From NCBI GenBank assembly GCA_002179805.1, contig NAVB01000744.1:1-34950 (forward strand): a DNA stretch of 34,950 nucleotides. The letters run 5' to 3'. Shown here piece after piece: positions 1-11,852 of this stretch. Position numbers and translations under genes: made by a program. Below the pieces are notes generated by a model, which ran no database searches, had not been told where the DNA came from, and worked only from the letters and a program-made list of their open reading frames with translations. Origin of the DNA: Acanthamoeba lenticulata (lineage: Eukaryota > Discosea > Longamoebia > Acanthamoebidae). Numbering within the stretch: the stretch's first letter is position 1; every line of letters begins with the position of its first letter.

Positions 1-1580
1 AGAGGGAGCCCAATTGGCAATCGACCGAAAAAAAAAGAAAGAAAAAGAAAAAAAGAAGAGGGTAAGCGTGCCGGCATGTCCTGCATGAGCTGGCCCTGGT
101 ACTCGTGGTAGGCCTGCATGCCCGCCTGTGTGTGTGTGTGTGTGTCAGTGCCGGACCAGTCAGCAAAGTAGAAGCCACAAGCTCAGAAGCCACGGCCCAC
201 CGCTCGATTGAAGTAGAGACGGACCCTGAAGGCGATGGTGACTGCAGGGTCACGCTCGATGTAGTAGACGTCGAGGTTGTTGAAAACGTCTGCAAGACGG
301 GAAAGCGAAGGCCACATGACTTTTGCGTGAATGAGACTGACGCTCAGGAGAAGACATACCGTGGTCATCGAGGATCATCCAGTTGGCAGCATGGCGCATC
401 GCCCTCTGCGCCTGGGCTGCACAGGTGCGCACACAGATCCTGCTGCTTAGCACGGTGGAACATGCGTGGCGGCCGGGGGAAGCAGCAGCAGGGGCTGAGC
501 AATGTCGCGAGACGCACGCTGGCCAAAGGTGATGCGATAGACGTCGCGGTAGGCCTCGAGGAGCTCCTCAAAGTCCTCCTGCTCCTGTGCCTGCAGGTCG
601 TCGGTAGTAGCGACTGAGGTCCTGTTGGCAAGCTTCGCCCTCCATCGGGTCAGCACGTCATCGGCATAGATCTGGTCGCCCATGTGGACGATGAGGTCCA
701 GCCCGCCGGCCTCCTCCTGGTTGAGGCGCGCCCACATCTCGTCGTCCTTGTCCTCGAAGTACCGGTCGCACGAAAGGGCCACCATCCGCAGTTCCCTCTG
801 TGGCCAGTTGACACGTGCGTGAGACGCAAGGCAGCACATAAGCCACTCGAGCACGCAAGGGGGAGAAGTGGCCGTACCGCCTGGGAGAGATCCGAAGGAA
901 AAGTGGTGAAGCTCACCCAGTCATCGTCATCAAAGTAGATTGAGTATCTGAATGTGAACCACCAGAAATGAGGCCAGCAGACGAAAACAAACAACGACAA
1001 GAAAGTGGAAATGGTACTTGAAGCCCGACTCGAGGTTGTCCACCTTGAGAATCTGCGGCACTCGCCGTGCCACCAGCCTTTGGTCCCAATAGAGATACAC
1101 ACCCAATCAGAGACTCGTCAAGAACGCTTGCTGAGAAAAGGAACTGCAGCGCACGTAAAGTTCTGGACCGGTGTGTGGGTGGGCTCTAGGAACAGCTGCG
1201 CCGTGAGAGGACGCTCACCTTCTTTGCCTAGGGCCTGCGCGTGGCGAACAGGGTTATTTTCATTTGTTTATTTTTACAATACTTATTTTATTATTTATTA
1301 TTTTATTAAATGCTATGTATTTAAATCCATAAGATGAGAAAGAGAGGCTTCGGGGCAGACTAAACATGAAAAATACGAGGCATAAACTTGTCACGCACAT
1401 CACCAAGATTAAGACAGATTTGATTACCTCGTAGAGAACGCGGGCAGTGGTTTGTGTGACGTCGCCAACGATGAGCAGAAAGCGCTCTTCACCTTGCTCA
1501 AATGAAGCTTGAGTCACACTGGCGTGCTGGCCGAGCACTGCAGCCAGCAGGAAGATAATAACCATCGCGGTACGCTCCAT
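1..1580 (-). CDS. PhoD-like secreted metallophosphatase, 5' part (partial)
   Basis: Alkaline phosphatase D/PhoD-type hydrolase that would cleave phosphoesters outside the cell or in an endomembrane lumen. Exons on the minus strand: 1580-1428, 1234-1155, 1077-1018, 947-878, 797-518, 416-360, 289-201 and 125-72; every junction keeps frame. The start at 1580 gives a hydrophobic signal peptide (MERTAMVIIFLLAAVLG). A beta-rich N-terminal domain follows (DNLESGFKYSIYF, then FTTFP, the usual lead into the catalytic part). Metal-site motifs are visible: LSCDRYFED, HMGDQIYADD and ILDDHDVFNNLD, the last assembled across the 360/289 splice. Exon 8 reads AYHEYQGQLMQDMP and then meets GCACG, a possible GC donor at 71. 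The 3' half lies off the left edge. The family call is secure from the motifs; substrate is unknown. Confidence 0.85.
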
Positions 1581-1615
1581 CTTTAGGTCTCCGGAGTAAA
1601 AACCGCTGGCGGCAT

Positions 1616-1635
1616 TTTATTATTTATTATTTATT
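1616..1635 (-). terminator. Triple AATAAA polyadenylation signals
   Basis: Reading the minus strand, AATAAA occurs three times at 7-bp spacing (plus coordinates 1616-1621, 1623-1628, 1630-1635), 45-64 bp beyond the stop codon of the F-box/TPR gene. It lies in the 99-bp gap before the PhoD gene on the same strand. A poly(A) signal for the upstream gene is the simplest reading. The array could also be just an AT-rich microsatellite. Confidence 0.5.
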
Positions 1636-1679
1636 ATTTGTTCGCCGCAGTATTTTAGGAACTTATCGATAAAAACGGG

Positions 1680-3480
1680 TCAAGAAGAAGCGCTTCCTCC
1701 GTTGGAGTCGTTGCTCCCCGCTCCTGGTGGAGGCGGTGGTGGCGGTGTTGTTGATGCAGTAGCGCCTGCGGGGGTCGTCTGGAGGGCGGTTGGCGTTCCT
1801 CCTGTCGAGGGCGGGTGATGAATGCGCAGGTGCTCCAGCCGCTGCCGCGCATCCTCGTCGGCTGGGTCCAGTTCAAGGCATCGCTGATAATCTGACTCAC
1901 CAAGCGCCATGCACGTTAGATGAAAGGAATAGAAGTAGGAAAAAGACGTGGCACGGACCGGCCATAGCGCCCTCAAAGTCTGGTCGTAGGAGACGAAGCT
2001 CGGCTCGGAAGCGGAAAGTGAAGGCATCGGGCGCTCGATCAAGCACTTCTGTAAGGATCGCGATAGCGCTCTCACTGTCGCCCACGTCCGCCATTAGCCC
2101 TGTCATCCACGTGGTATAGATAGTCTCAGGACGTGAGTGAGTGTCCCCTGCGCGGGTGCCCGCGGGGGAGAGGCCCGAACCAGCCTTAACGGTATAGGCG
2201 TCGTGGCAGAGGGGATCGGCGGCGATCGCATCTTCACAGTCACGCAGCGCGTCGGCGGGCTGGCCCAACTCATAGTAGGCATAGGAGCGCTCCACCAGTG
2301 CATCGACGTCCTTAGGATTTGTCTGCACACAAAAGCCTCATGCGACCGTTGGCCTCTCACGACGTTCAAATGGAGACACACATGCGAATGAGAGGGATGT
2401 CCTGGTACGTACGGAAAGGGCCTGGGTGAGATCAGTCACGGAAAGTTGGGTCTGGCCAGAGCAGCGGTAGGCTTTTCCACGGTGCTTGTAGGCGATGCTG
2501 TAGCTGGGCTGTAGTCGGATAGCCTCCGTGTGGTCCTTGATTGCATTCTCCCACTCTTCCCGGTCCTGTTTAGAGAGTGGGGGAGAGCACGTGTCAAACC
2601 GGCAATGGCACGCGAAGCCCAAGCCTGTCTCAGTGGTGAGCAAGGAAAAAGAGAGTGCAGACCTGGTAGGCCAGACCGCGATTATTGTAGGCATTGTAGG
2701 CGTCAAACGGGTTGAGCCGCAACTTAAGCTCGATACACTTGGAGAAATCATCAATCTCGCCTGTACAGCGCGAGTGGTCAGGAACGTGTGCGGCGACACA
2801 GAGCCAAACGACACCCAGAAACCTTGCAAGGGAGCTGAATGAGAGGCGAACTACCGTACCTGCGATGTCGCCAGTAAAGGACTTCACAAAGCCACGTTGG
2901 TGGTAGGCGTCGGCATTGGTCGGGTCGGCTTCTATGGCAGCAGCGGCCTCTGCCAGCGCCTAAGATAGAAAAATGAGAAAAAGGGGTCAGTGGCCAAGTG
3001 GTGTCGGAAGAGCGGCGCACCTCGTCAAAGCGGCCTTCTATGACAAGAATCTTGCTCGAGATGATTTTGGCCTCTGAGGTTGTCATAGACTCGTCATATT
3101 CAGGCGAGGCGAAGGTGACAGCCAACCGCCAATCTTTCTCTGCATTGGCACGATCGCCTTGGATGTACTTGCTGTTGCCACGCCGGTTGTAGGCCCGCGA
3201 ATATTTAGGATTAAAATAGAGGGTCGCGGAGTAGTGCTTGATGGCTGCACCATCAATGCCACATGTGGTGAGTGGAGGAACATGACAAGACGAAGTGCAG
3301 AGGCAGCGGACCTGAATCAAAGAGGGATCGCTTTTCATCTTTCTTACCGCGCTGGAAGAACTCGTACACGACAAGTGACTTCCATTGATGACATACGCGA
3401 CCGCAAGAGAGAAGAGACTGGAAGTCAAGGTACTCCAACACCTCACGCACCACATCGTCCGGCCATTCCCCTGCTTCCAT
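1680..3480 (-). CDS. F-box protein with tetratricopeptide repeats
   Basis: Likely SCF ubiquitin-ligase adaptor: the F-box binds Skp1 and the TPR superhelix would hold a client. Exons (minus): 3480-3348, 3244-3021, 2959-2860, 2760-2663, 2565-2413, 2322-2191, 2124-1959, 1891-1680; total 1218 nt, 405 aa, all phases consistent. The F-box is at about aa 5-44 (WPDDVVREVLEYLDFQSLLS followed by CGRVCHQWKSLV). TPR-type helix pairs fill about aa 45-345, for example YSRAYNRRGNSKYIQGD, NAYNNRGLAYQ, YSIAYKHRGKAYR and VERSYAYYELGQPADAL. The C-terminus is a disordered Thr/Pro/Gly/Ser tail with a run of seven prolines. The ATG at 3480 is chosen because it immediately precedes the F-box; an upstream in-frame ATG at 3549 would add a Lys-rich stretch from what looks like the promoter. 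The substrate cannot be told from sequence. Confidence 0.85.
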
Positions 3481-3576
3481 GATGGCGTCTGTTTGGTAAT
3501 TTTTTTTTTTTTTTTCACAAGAAAAAAGCAATAAAAGAAAGAGCTTCATTTTCTATTTTTCATTGTTTTGCGCAAG
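3481..3576. promoter_or_regulatory. Shared divergent promoter, F-box/TPR gene and KAE1
   Basis: Only 96 bp separate the two divergent start codons. The interval is AT-rich, with a 16-base T run at about 3500-3515, against GC-rich flanks. It must hold both core promoters and both 5' UTRs. No clear TATA box is seen. The TTTTGCGC just before the KAE1 start resembles half an E2F site, but it is single and weak. Confidence 0.5.
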
Positions 3577-5312
3577 ATGACGAAGATCATGGGCTTTGAG
3601 GGGAGTGCGAACAAAATAGGAGTGGGTATCGTCGATGATGAGGGCAATATCTTGGCCAACGTGAGGCACACTTACGTCACCCCTGCCGGCACGGGCTTCC
3701 TCCCTAAGGATACCGCCAAGCACCACCAGCAACACATCCTTGGCCTCGTACGTGCACAGTCGATACAGAGCACTTTGCCCATTTGCCTGCTCACTTCAAG
3801 TTGCTCAGGTGCGCGATGCTCTGGCTCAGGCCAAGCTGACGCCCCAAGAAATCGATGCACTGGCCTATACCAAAGGTGCTGCCGCGCTCTGTGCGCCAAC
3901 GACAATGTCTCGACTCACCTGCCTTTTTCGCTCGACGGTACCCAGGACCGGGTATGGGCGGTCCTCTGCGGAGCGTCGCAGTGGTGGTGCGCACGCTGTC
4001 CCAACTGTGGAAGAAACCCATCGTCGCCGTCAATCACTGTGTCGCCCGTTACGCTCCCACAGCTTTTACCCGGATGCCTGCACACTAAAGTGCTCACACC
4101 TCGGGGGTCCGCTTATGCTGCTATGACAGACATCGAGATGGGGAGGCTCGTGACGAAGGCTCAGAATCCAGTTGTGCTCTACGTCTCTGGTGGCAACACG
4201 CAAGTGATCGCCTACTCGCTAAAACGGTACTTGTACCCACACCTGAACCCGCCCGCTCCAGGCTTGTGACAATGTCTTCTGTTGGAGGCTGCCTCCATGA
4301 AAGCTGAACTGTATTTTGCATGCCCCCATAAACCAGGTATCGCATCTTCGGAGAGACCATCGATATTGCCGTGGGCAACCTCCTGGATCGCTTTGCACGA
4401 GTGATTTCTCTTCCCAACGACCCCGCTCCCGGCTACAACATTGAACAAATGGCCAAAAAGTACGCATTCTTCCTATAACTTCATCCTCTGCACGGCTGCT
4501 GACTGGCTCCTTTTTCGACCGCTAGGGGCAAGAAGTTCCTCGAACTGCCCTACACGGTCAAGGGCATGGATGTGTCCTTCTCCGGGATACTCTCGTCGCT
4601 CGAAGACCACGCCCGCACCCACCTTAAGGCCGGCACATGCACACCCGAGGACCTATGCTTCTCTCTTCAGGGTAAAAACGCCAGCGCCCCTCTCACCCCC
4701 TCCCCGGTGAGGTTCGTCTCGTAACATGTCGCGCGAGCAGAGCATGTCTTTGCCATGCTGGTGGAGATTACTGAGAGAGCCATGGCGCACTGCGGCCAGT
4801 CCGAGGTGCTCATTGTGGGCGGCGTGGGATGTACGTACCACCTCCCTCTCTGCTCCCAAGACGAGCGTATATGACAAGTGAAAGAAGGGTGAACTCAACG
4901 GTCGAGGTCTTGCAGGTAATGAGCGACTGCAAGAGATGATGAAGCAGATGGTCGAGCAGCGAGGCGGGCGGGTGTGCGCGATGGACGACAGGTACCTCTT
5001 CCTTCTCTATTCGGAAAATCTCTTGCTTGATCTTTTCTTGTGGCTAATGTGTGCGCCTTTCGCCGGGCTCAGATATTGTATCGACAACGGCGCAATGATT
5101 GCGTGGGCGGGCATGTTGATGTACAAGTCGGGCATCACGACCCCCATGGAGGACACCTGGTGCACGCAAAGGTGCTTTCACTCATCTCCTTTGTTTGACC
5201 CATAGCACATGCGTAAGTGCTTACATGTCCTCTCCTTCCTTGATCGCTCGGCTGTTATGGTGTGAACAGATACCGCACCGACGCCCCCGAGGTGCTCTGG
5301 CGCGACGACTGA
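3577..5312 (+). CDS. KAE1: KAE1/OSGEP, tRNA threonylcarbamoyladenosine synthase subunit
   Basis: Catalytic subunit of the KEOPS complex, which transfers the threonylcarbamoyl group to A37 of ANN-decoding tRNAs. Ten exons: 3577-3747, 3809-3875, 3946-4047, 4130-4226, 4337-4459, 4526-4671, 4741-4830, 4916-4991, 5073-5171, 5270-5312. The sum is 1014 nt, 337 aa, close to the usual length of about 335. Visible family signatures are [15 protein letters not shown] at the N-terminus, the metal-ligand histidines in VNHCVAHIEMGR (formed across a splice, about aa 107-117), [61 protein letters not shown] and [17 protein letters not shown]. All expected active-site blocks are present, so the gene looks intact. 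The ATG at 3577 starts right at the conserved N-terminus. Eukaryotic (KAE1) rather than mitochondrial (QRI7/TsaD) type is inferred from length and motifs. Confidence 0.96.
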
Positions 5313-5894
5313 GAGCGGCGTTCAAAAAGAAAAAAGAAATCCAAAAGGAAAGGGAGATAAAGAAATAAACGGACCAAATGCCTGGAATTGTTTCCCACTG
5401 ACGGCTCGCGACGCGGAGACGGCAGATATTTTTTTGCTGTACGTTGGGCTGTCGAGACTTACGGCCGAGAGAGAGGAAGAAGGAGAAGTATCGTTTTAGA
5501 AGGAGAAATAGGAGCACCTTAGTCTCCTCTTCTTCGTTTTTATTGATTTAGTCCCTCTCTCCTTGTCAAGTTTCTTTTCACGATCTTGTACACCCACTTG
5601 TACGCCAACTCTACTATTGCCCCTCTTATGCGCAGCGCCCTATTCTTTGATGTTGATGCTTAGGGCTCGCCTTCTCGGGCCTTTCCGCCTCCTCCTTCGC
5701 TTTCGCTCTTTCCCTCCCCCCTTGCGTGCCTATGATCTTCGTTTTCGCACTTCTCCTCTTTTCGATTGTAGGCCTAATCAAGCTTTCTTCTCTGAACTGC
5801 AGGCTCGGATCTCTGATCTCGCCTTGTTGTGGCCTCGAGGGGGAGGCCGTTTTCTTCTTTACCTCCGACGTGAGAACCGGTCCCCACGCGGAAG
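5313..5894. other. Intergenic/5' UTR region between KAE1 and the RRM gene
   Basis: No convincing exon is seen in these 582 bp. AATAAA at 5364-5369 is a likely poly(A) signal for KAE1. From about 5560 the plus strand is strongly pyrimidine-rich and then GC-rich up to the ATG at 5895. That fits a promoter plus 5' leader, possibly with a leader intron, for the downstream gene. Short ORFs here have no family resemblance. Confidence 0.4.
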
Positions 5895-8800
5895 ATGATG
5901 TTGAGCAGCGGAACTGCGGGACTTCCACCACCACTCCCACCGTGGGACGGAGAGACACGCGTCTACGTGGGGCACCTGCCCGATGATGTAGACCGTGCGG
6001 AGCTCGATTCTCTTTTCACTCAATACGGCCCCATCAAGTGCGCCTTCTCCCTCCTTTCTCCTCTTTTGTGGCGGGGCGACGTTGAAACGAACGCCTCCTT
6101 CTCCTTCTATCTCCTTCTTGTCGTTGACTCACGCTTGTTTTGGCGGGGGGGGGGTTAACTTGGGTGTGTTCAGAAAGTGGACGTTCAGTTCGCGCAACTT
6201 TGCATTTGTGGAGTATTTCAGCCACCATGCCGCGGCCCTGGCGGTCCAGCATGGCGGCAGTGTGCTTCTTCGCTCGAGCAAGCATCAGCTCGGTACACTA
6301 CACTATTCACTACCCCCCTCCCTCCCTCCCTTTCTCTCCATTCCCTTCCTTTCCCTTCTTGCCTGCCGCCTTTTGCGCGGACTCTCCCGAATGACTCCCC
6401 ACACTTCCCTTGTTCACCGGTGATCAGATGTGGCGTGGCCAGGTCCGGGGCCTTCCCTCTCGGACATCGCGGACGCCTGCGCGCGCAGCCAAACGCGCGA
6501 CTTGGAGCCCTCCTATGGCCACGTGATGGGGCGCGACCAGTGGGCTCATCATCAACCCCGTTGGTGTGTATATTGCCCACCTTCCTTACCCTCCGGGCGG
6601 CCAAATGACCAACGCCACTGATTGATGACGCGAACATGTGTTTGGGAACAACATCAGGGATGGCGCCTATTCCAGCAACAAAACGTCGGCGGCAGGGAGA
6701 ATGGATGCGATGGATGACGGGATCTCCTTCGCCCCGGCATATGGACTCCACCTTTCGGGCTCTCCGCCTACGCAGGTGGGACAGACTTCGACTCCAACTT
6801 TCTTGGCCGCTGCAGTGGCTGCGGCGGCCAGCAGCGCCGGAGGAAGATCAGCGGCCGACGATGATATTGATCAGCATCACCGCGAGCACGTGTCATCGCC
6901 GACGCCGGCCTCGCCACCGCTGTTGGCCGCTTCGCTCGAGAAGGAGAGAGAGCAGAGATCTTCTTTCTTTTCCTCCTCCTCCTCCTCCTCCTCATCTTCT
7001 CCTCCCTCAATTCCACATCACTACCACAACGACATGCCCGAAGACCGTCGACATTCGCCGGTCCCCTCGTCGCAGGTGGGCGCCCCTTGGACCCACGACC
7101 ACCACTCCCAATATGGACTCGACAGTCCGTCTGTCGAGGGTGGCCTCAGGGATGGCGAGGTATCATCTCACCGCACGTCGCACTATCCTCGTTCCTCACT
7201 GGATCTGATCGTCTCCTCATGTTTGATTGGGTCGTGGTGGCGGGGGGGGGGATTGACTTCCAGGAGTACCTGCTGACGACGCTCTACGTCAAGAACCTGC
7301 CCTACCAGGCCACCGAGGAGGGCATCCGGCTCGTGCTTGCCGAGCTCGAGAGCACGGAAGGCCTTCGGGCCATTCGGCTGATCAACGACAAGACCCAAGG
7401 ACACTTCACTGGGTATGTCGTCGGGCGAGACTTGGTCCCCTTCTTTGCACACCACGACATTGGCTGAAGCCAGCAATGGTGTGGCGTTTTAGGGAAGCGT
7501 TCGTGGAATTCGACGCGGCGGAGGAGGCGGCGCGAGCGCTGGAGAGGCTGCAGGGGCAGCGCATGATGGGCCGGCGCCTGCGAATCAGTTTCGCCAACAC
7601 CAAGAAACGGTCGGCCTCGGCGCCAGTTATCACTGGCGGCGAGCGAGAGATCAAGGAGGAAAAGCGCCCCAAGTTTGCCGGCTGCAAGACCATCTTCATC
7701 GCCAAGCTTGACGACGGCATGACCGACGCTACGCTCAAGGAGGTCTTTGGCGCCTTTGGCCAGATCCAGCGCGTGCATCGCCTGTGTGACCCGGCCACCA
7801 AAAAGTTCAAGGGCTGCGCCTTCATCTGCTACGCGACGCCCGAGGAGGCCGACCAGGCCGTACGCCAGATGGATGGCGTCCGCCTCTTTGGCAAGGGTCG
7901 ATTCATTGACGTCAACTTTGCCGACAAGCCGGACCCAATTCCGGGAACCACAACGACAACAACAACGGGTCAATCGCCATCTTACCCTTCGTGGTCGGGA
8001 CCCGGCTCGCCGACGACCTTGCCTTCGCTCTCGGCGGCACTCACCGGGTCGGCCTCCTTGCCCTCGTCCCCGTTTTTCACGACAACGTCCTCGTCCCACT
8101 TGGCTTCCTCGTTACCGCCGATGTTGCCGCCCGTCTCATCGCTGCCCGACATCAGCAGCGCCGGTTACTCACGTGCTCACCTTGATGCCGAGTACTGGGC
8201 GCACGCGAGGCTCGAGGGATCTCCCCGGGAGAGGCCTCTCTCCAGCCCGGAACATAGGCCGCCCACCAGCCCCGACCCATCCGTCTCTACCTCGCACCGT
8301 GGAGCCCCAGCAGGACCCGACGGCCTCACGACAGCAACGCAGCCGAGCTCAACAATCACGAGCGCCGCCGCTACCACCAAAGCGGCTGCCGCGAGCACGA
8401 GCACGAGCACCGCCGACACCAGCGGCGGTGGCGGCGCCGGAGCGGCCAAGGGGAAGTGGGGAGCGATGCCCCTCAAGTACCGCATTCTCAAGAGCTGTGG
8501 AATGCCGACTAAGGACGACCGGAGGGGCGATGCCCCCACCGCCGCCACTGCTAAGCCGCGGCCAGACGAGGGCGTTGCCACCACCTCGCCGGCGTTGATG
8601 GGCGGCGCGGCGGCGTCCGGCTCGACGGGGATCAAGCTGGAGGAGGAGCGACTGCGAAAACAGAGGCGGATGCTGGAGGAGCGGAACTACAAGATCGAGG
8701 CCGGCCTGGCCAAGGCCCGCGAGCGTGAGCTCAAGGCCGAGCGTGACGAAGAGGACCAGATCCTGCGCGGCCGGCGTGCAGCACCAGCGCCCAAGCGCCG

Positions 8801-11758
8801 GCGAGGATCGGAGGATGTTGGAGCCGCGGCGGCCCCCCGGGCGCGGAAAGATGAGAACGCCAAGCCCAAGGGCAAAAAGCAGCAGAAGGAGACGAGTGAC
8901 GAGGAGAACGACTACGACGAGCGTGATGGCGATCATGTCGAGAGCTACTCGCGGTCTTCCTCGAATGCCGCGTCGAGGAAGAAGCCCGTGCAGCGAAAGG
9001 CTGCCGCGTCTGCGGCCCAGCACGAGATCGCTCACCAACAAGCTGAAGCTGACGATGACGAGTTTGCGAACGAAACGGAGATCCGAGCTCGGATGGAGAG
9101 CATCATCCACAAGTACGACTCCATGAAGGACAAGAACACCGCTGTCGGCTTCCTCCTCAATGTCATCCGCAACTCAAACCGGTGCGTTCTCCCGACAATC
9201 GCGTGTGCCCTGGCACAGGCTGTGTGTGTGTTTGTGTGCGTTTGTTAACCACCCCGCGTGCGTGCCACCACAACAGGACCAAGATCGAGGTGGGCACGGC
9301 CTGGCGGCATCCGGCCGAGTACGCCGAGATCTACGTGGAACTGGGCATGATCAAACTGCCCGTTGTCAATGTACTTCCTCGCCGTCGTGGTGGGCGCTCC
9401 ATCAAGGCGTCGAGATCTCACGACGGTGCCTGCATGTGTGTGGGACAGGGCCGGTATCACATGTGGCAGCTGCCACGTGAGGGGTCGGTGCGACGACAGT
9501 ACCTGGACTCCCTTAAGCCCGAGGCCACGAAGGAAAAGAAGAAGCGAGGCAAGAAGCGCAAGGAGGAGAAGATGCGCGAGGAGTACGAGGAGCAGCAACA
9601 GGGACAGGCGGACGAGGAGGCGACAGTGCGCGCCGTGCTCGCCGCCTCGGCCGCCGCCGCCGCTTCAGCCGCAGCCAAGCGCGCCCACGAGAACAAGGCT
9701 AGCACCGCGGTCGAGCAGCAGTCGGCCTCCACGCAACATCCACTCAAGAAGATGAAGCGCGAGGCAGCGCCGACCAAGGAGCTCCAGCCCCCGACCACGA
9801 TCGAACGGCGGCGATCGAGGGAGTTACAGTCGCTTTTGATGACCCAAGGCTCGCTCGCCTCAGAGCCGGTCGGAGCCTCTGGTGAAGCGGCGGCGGTGGT
9901 CCCTGTGCGCACAACCAGGAGCATGACAAGAGCTGCTGGTCCTTCCTCGGCCTCTTTCTCAGCTTCAGCCATTGGCGCTGATCTGCCCGAATCGACGGCC
10001 AACACGCCCAAACCGTCAAGCGAAGACGCTCAGCCGAGCGAAGCTCAAGTCCCGCAGAAGCGACGGCAGCCGCACCCGTCATCGTCTCCGCTTCAATGCT
10101 CTGACGACGACAGCGTGAATGAAGAACCGCACTCGAAACCCGAGGCAGAAGCCGATGCACCGAGCTCGCGGAAGCAGCTTTCGAGCCCGCTCGCCACGCC
10201 CGGTTCGTCCAGGGACTCCACCCCACCAGCGCAGCACGACGACGAGGAGGAAGAGAAAGAGGGTAAGAAGCGAGCACCGTCACCAAGCGATGATAAGGCG
10301 GACCACCCCGGCGTGTCCGCGATGGATGTCGTGATGGACACCACCATTCACCCCGCGGCGGAGAGCGAGGACCCGATGGACGCAGCTCCGGTGTCGGAAC
10401 CAAGTGCACTGGATTCGCCTGCGTCGGAAGCCAGCTCAGTCCCTCCCAGTGGTGATGAAGTGACTCGACCCGAACCTACATCGGAGGCCGCGGTGGCGCA
10501 GAAGGAGGTCAAGGAGGAAGAGGAGGAGCGCCAGGTGGCGCCAACAGTCAAAGAGGAGCCCGAGCCCGCAGAAGAGGTGACCCAAGCCTCTTTGGACTAC
10601 GACGTTGGCGAGGAGAAGGAGGATGAGGAGGACAAGAGCGAAGAGCAGCCGAGCAGCGAGGACGTGGCTAACCACGAGCTGCCGACAGAGGCGATGGAGG
10701 AAGCCTCTTCCTCACCGCACGAGGCTAACGAGGCACAGGAAACGATGGAAGTCAGTGAGGAGGTCCCCCAAGCCGCGCACGTCGAGAACGGCGGCACGAC
10801 AGAGGACAACACGAAAAAGCGGAAAATGGAGGAGGCCGACAGCGAGGAGAACGACGCCGCGAGAGAGGCTGAGCCCGGAGGCGAAGCTGATACAGTCTTG
10901 CCTCCACCAGAGAAGAAGAAGAGCAAGACCACCGCCGACTCCTCCGCGACCACCAGCCACGAGCTCAAGGATGCGGTGTTCAAGGAGGATGAGGAGGGCG
11001 ACAGAAGCCCTCCACAGCCAACTCGAAGAAGGCGCGTCACCCGAGCGACAGCAGCCACGGCCCACGCCGAGGTGCAGGACGGCCCGCCAGAGGAGCTGCT
11101 GCGCGTCCTGCACCGGGAGGCTCTGGGCTTGCGTAAGCGGACCGGTGGCGGCCGCGTCGAAAAGGCGACGCTTCTCGAGGAAATGCGCGAGCGTCGTCGT
11201 GAGCGCAATCGCGAGCGACTGAAGCGTGAGCGCGAAGAGGAGGAGGAGCTGCGCAACAAGGAGCGTCGGCGGAAGCGAAAGCAAACGGAGAAGGAAAGGG
11301 AGGAGAAGCTCAAGGAAAAGAGGGAGCGAGAGCGGGAGAGGCGGAGGAGGAACAGGAAAAAGGCCAAGAAGGTGGCTTCAAGCTCGAGCGAGGCAGAGGA
11401 AGAAGAGAAGGAGGAAGAGGAGGAGAAGGGGAAAGAGAAGGAGGAGGAAGAAGAGGAGAACAACAAAGAAAGGAGCGAAAGCGAGAGAGGGAAGCAGAAG
11501 AAGAAGGTCGAGAGTGATCGAGTGCCGCGTGAGATCAGCTTGCAGAGCCGGCGAACTGGGCGTCGCCGCCAGCAAGCCGCCGCAGAGGCAACCGAAATAA
11601 GCTCCAAGCCGAGCGAGGAAGAACCGCAAGGCAAGGAGAACGAAGACGAAGAAGAGGAGCAGTACGCGCAGGAATCCTCATCATCGTCCGACGCCGAAGA
11701 CGATGATGAAGATGAGGAGGAGTACGTGGCGGAAGATGACGAGGACGTGGACGACTGA
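5895..11758 (+). CDS. Large nuclear RNA-binding protein with three RRMs and a long charged tail
   Basis: Exons 5895-6037, 6174-6292, 6428-6563, 6658-7159, 7264-7412, 7493-9181, 9277-9370 and 9449-11758 sum to 5142 nt, 1713 aa, all in phase. RRM1 is at about aa 20-87 (RNP2-like RVYVGHL, RNP1-like RNFAFVEY), RRM2 at about 303-375 (TLYVKNL, TGEAFVEF) and RRM3 at about 413-490 (TIFIAKL, KGCAFICY). A Ser/Ala/Gln-rich low-complexity linker separates RRM1 from RRM2. After RRM3 come a Ser/Pro/Thr-rich region, a basic coiled-coil-like block (EEERLRKQRRMLEERNYKIE) and a compact globular stretch at about aa 889-950 (MKDKNTAVGFLLNVIRNSNR, then GTAWRHPAEYAEIYVELGMI) that I cannot assign. The last ~750 residues are extremely Glu/Lys/Ser/Arg-rich with probable nuclear-localisation clusters. 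A role in RNA processing is inferred from the RRMs only; no ortholog is recognised. Confidence 0.82.
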
Positions 11759-11783
11759 GCGCGAGTTATTGTCGACAGGCGCC

Positions 11784-11820
11784 TTTCGCGCCAAAATAAA
11801 CCTGAACTCGCGCCAAAAAA
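11784..11820 (+). promoter_or_regulatory. Two E2F/DP-like sites upstream of the SAP gene
   Basis: The 94-bp gap between the RRM stop codon and the next ATG holds TTTCGCGCCAAAA at 11784-11796 and CGCGCCAAAAAA at 11809-11820. The first matches the TTTSSCGC E2F consensus and also reads as the reverse-strand form; the second is another reverse-strand match. They lie 33-69 bp upstream of the start codon, a typical place for proximal promoter elements. Matching the consensus is direct observation; binding by an amoebal E2F is inference. Confidence 0.6.
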
Positions 11821-11852
11821 CGATAGGAGTCACAAACGATTGCAGTCTGGCA

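Noticed and set aside
128..146. TG repeat as a regulatory or mobile element
   Set aside because: On the minus strand it forms an ACACAC tract directly before a splice acceptor of the PhoD gene; an ordinary intron end.
10597..11634. 345-aa minus-strand ORF, Ser/Leu-rich
   Set aside because: It is the antisense of the Glu/Lys-rich tail of the RRM protein; it has no domain, and its length follows from the GAG/AAG codon bias of the sense strand.
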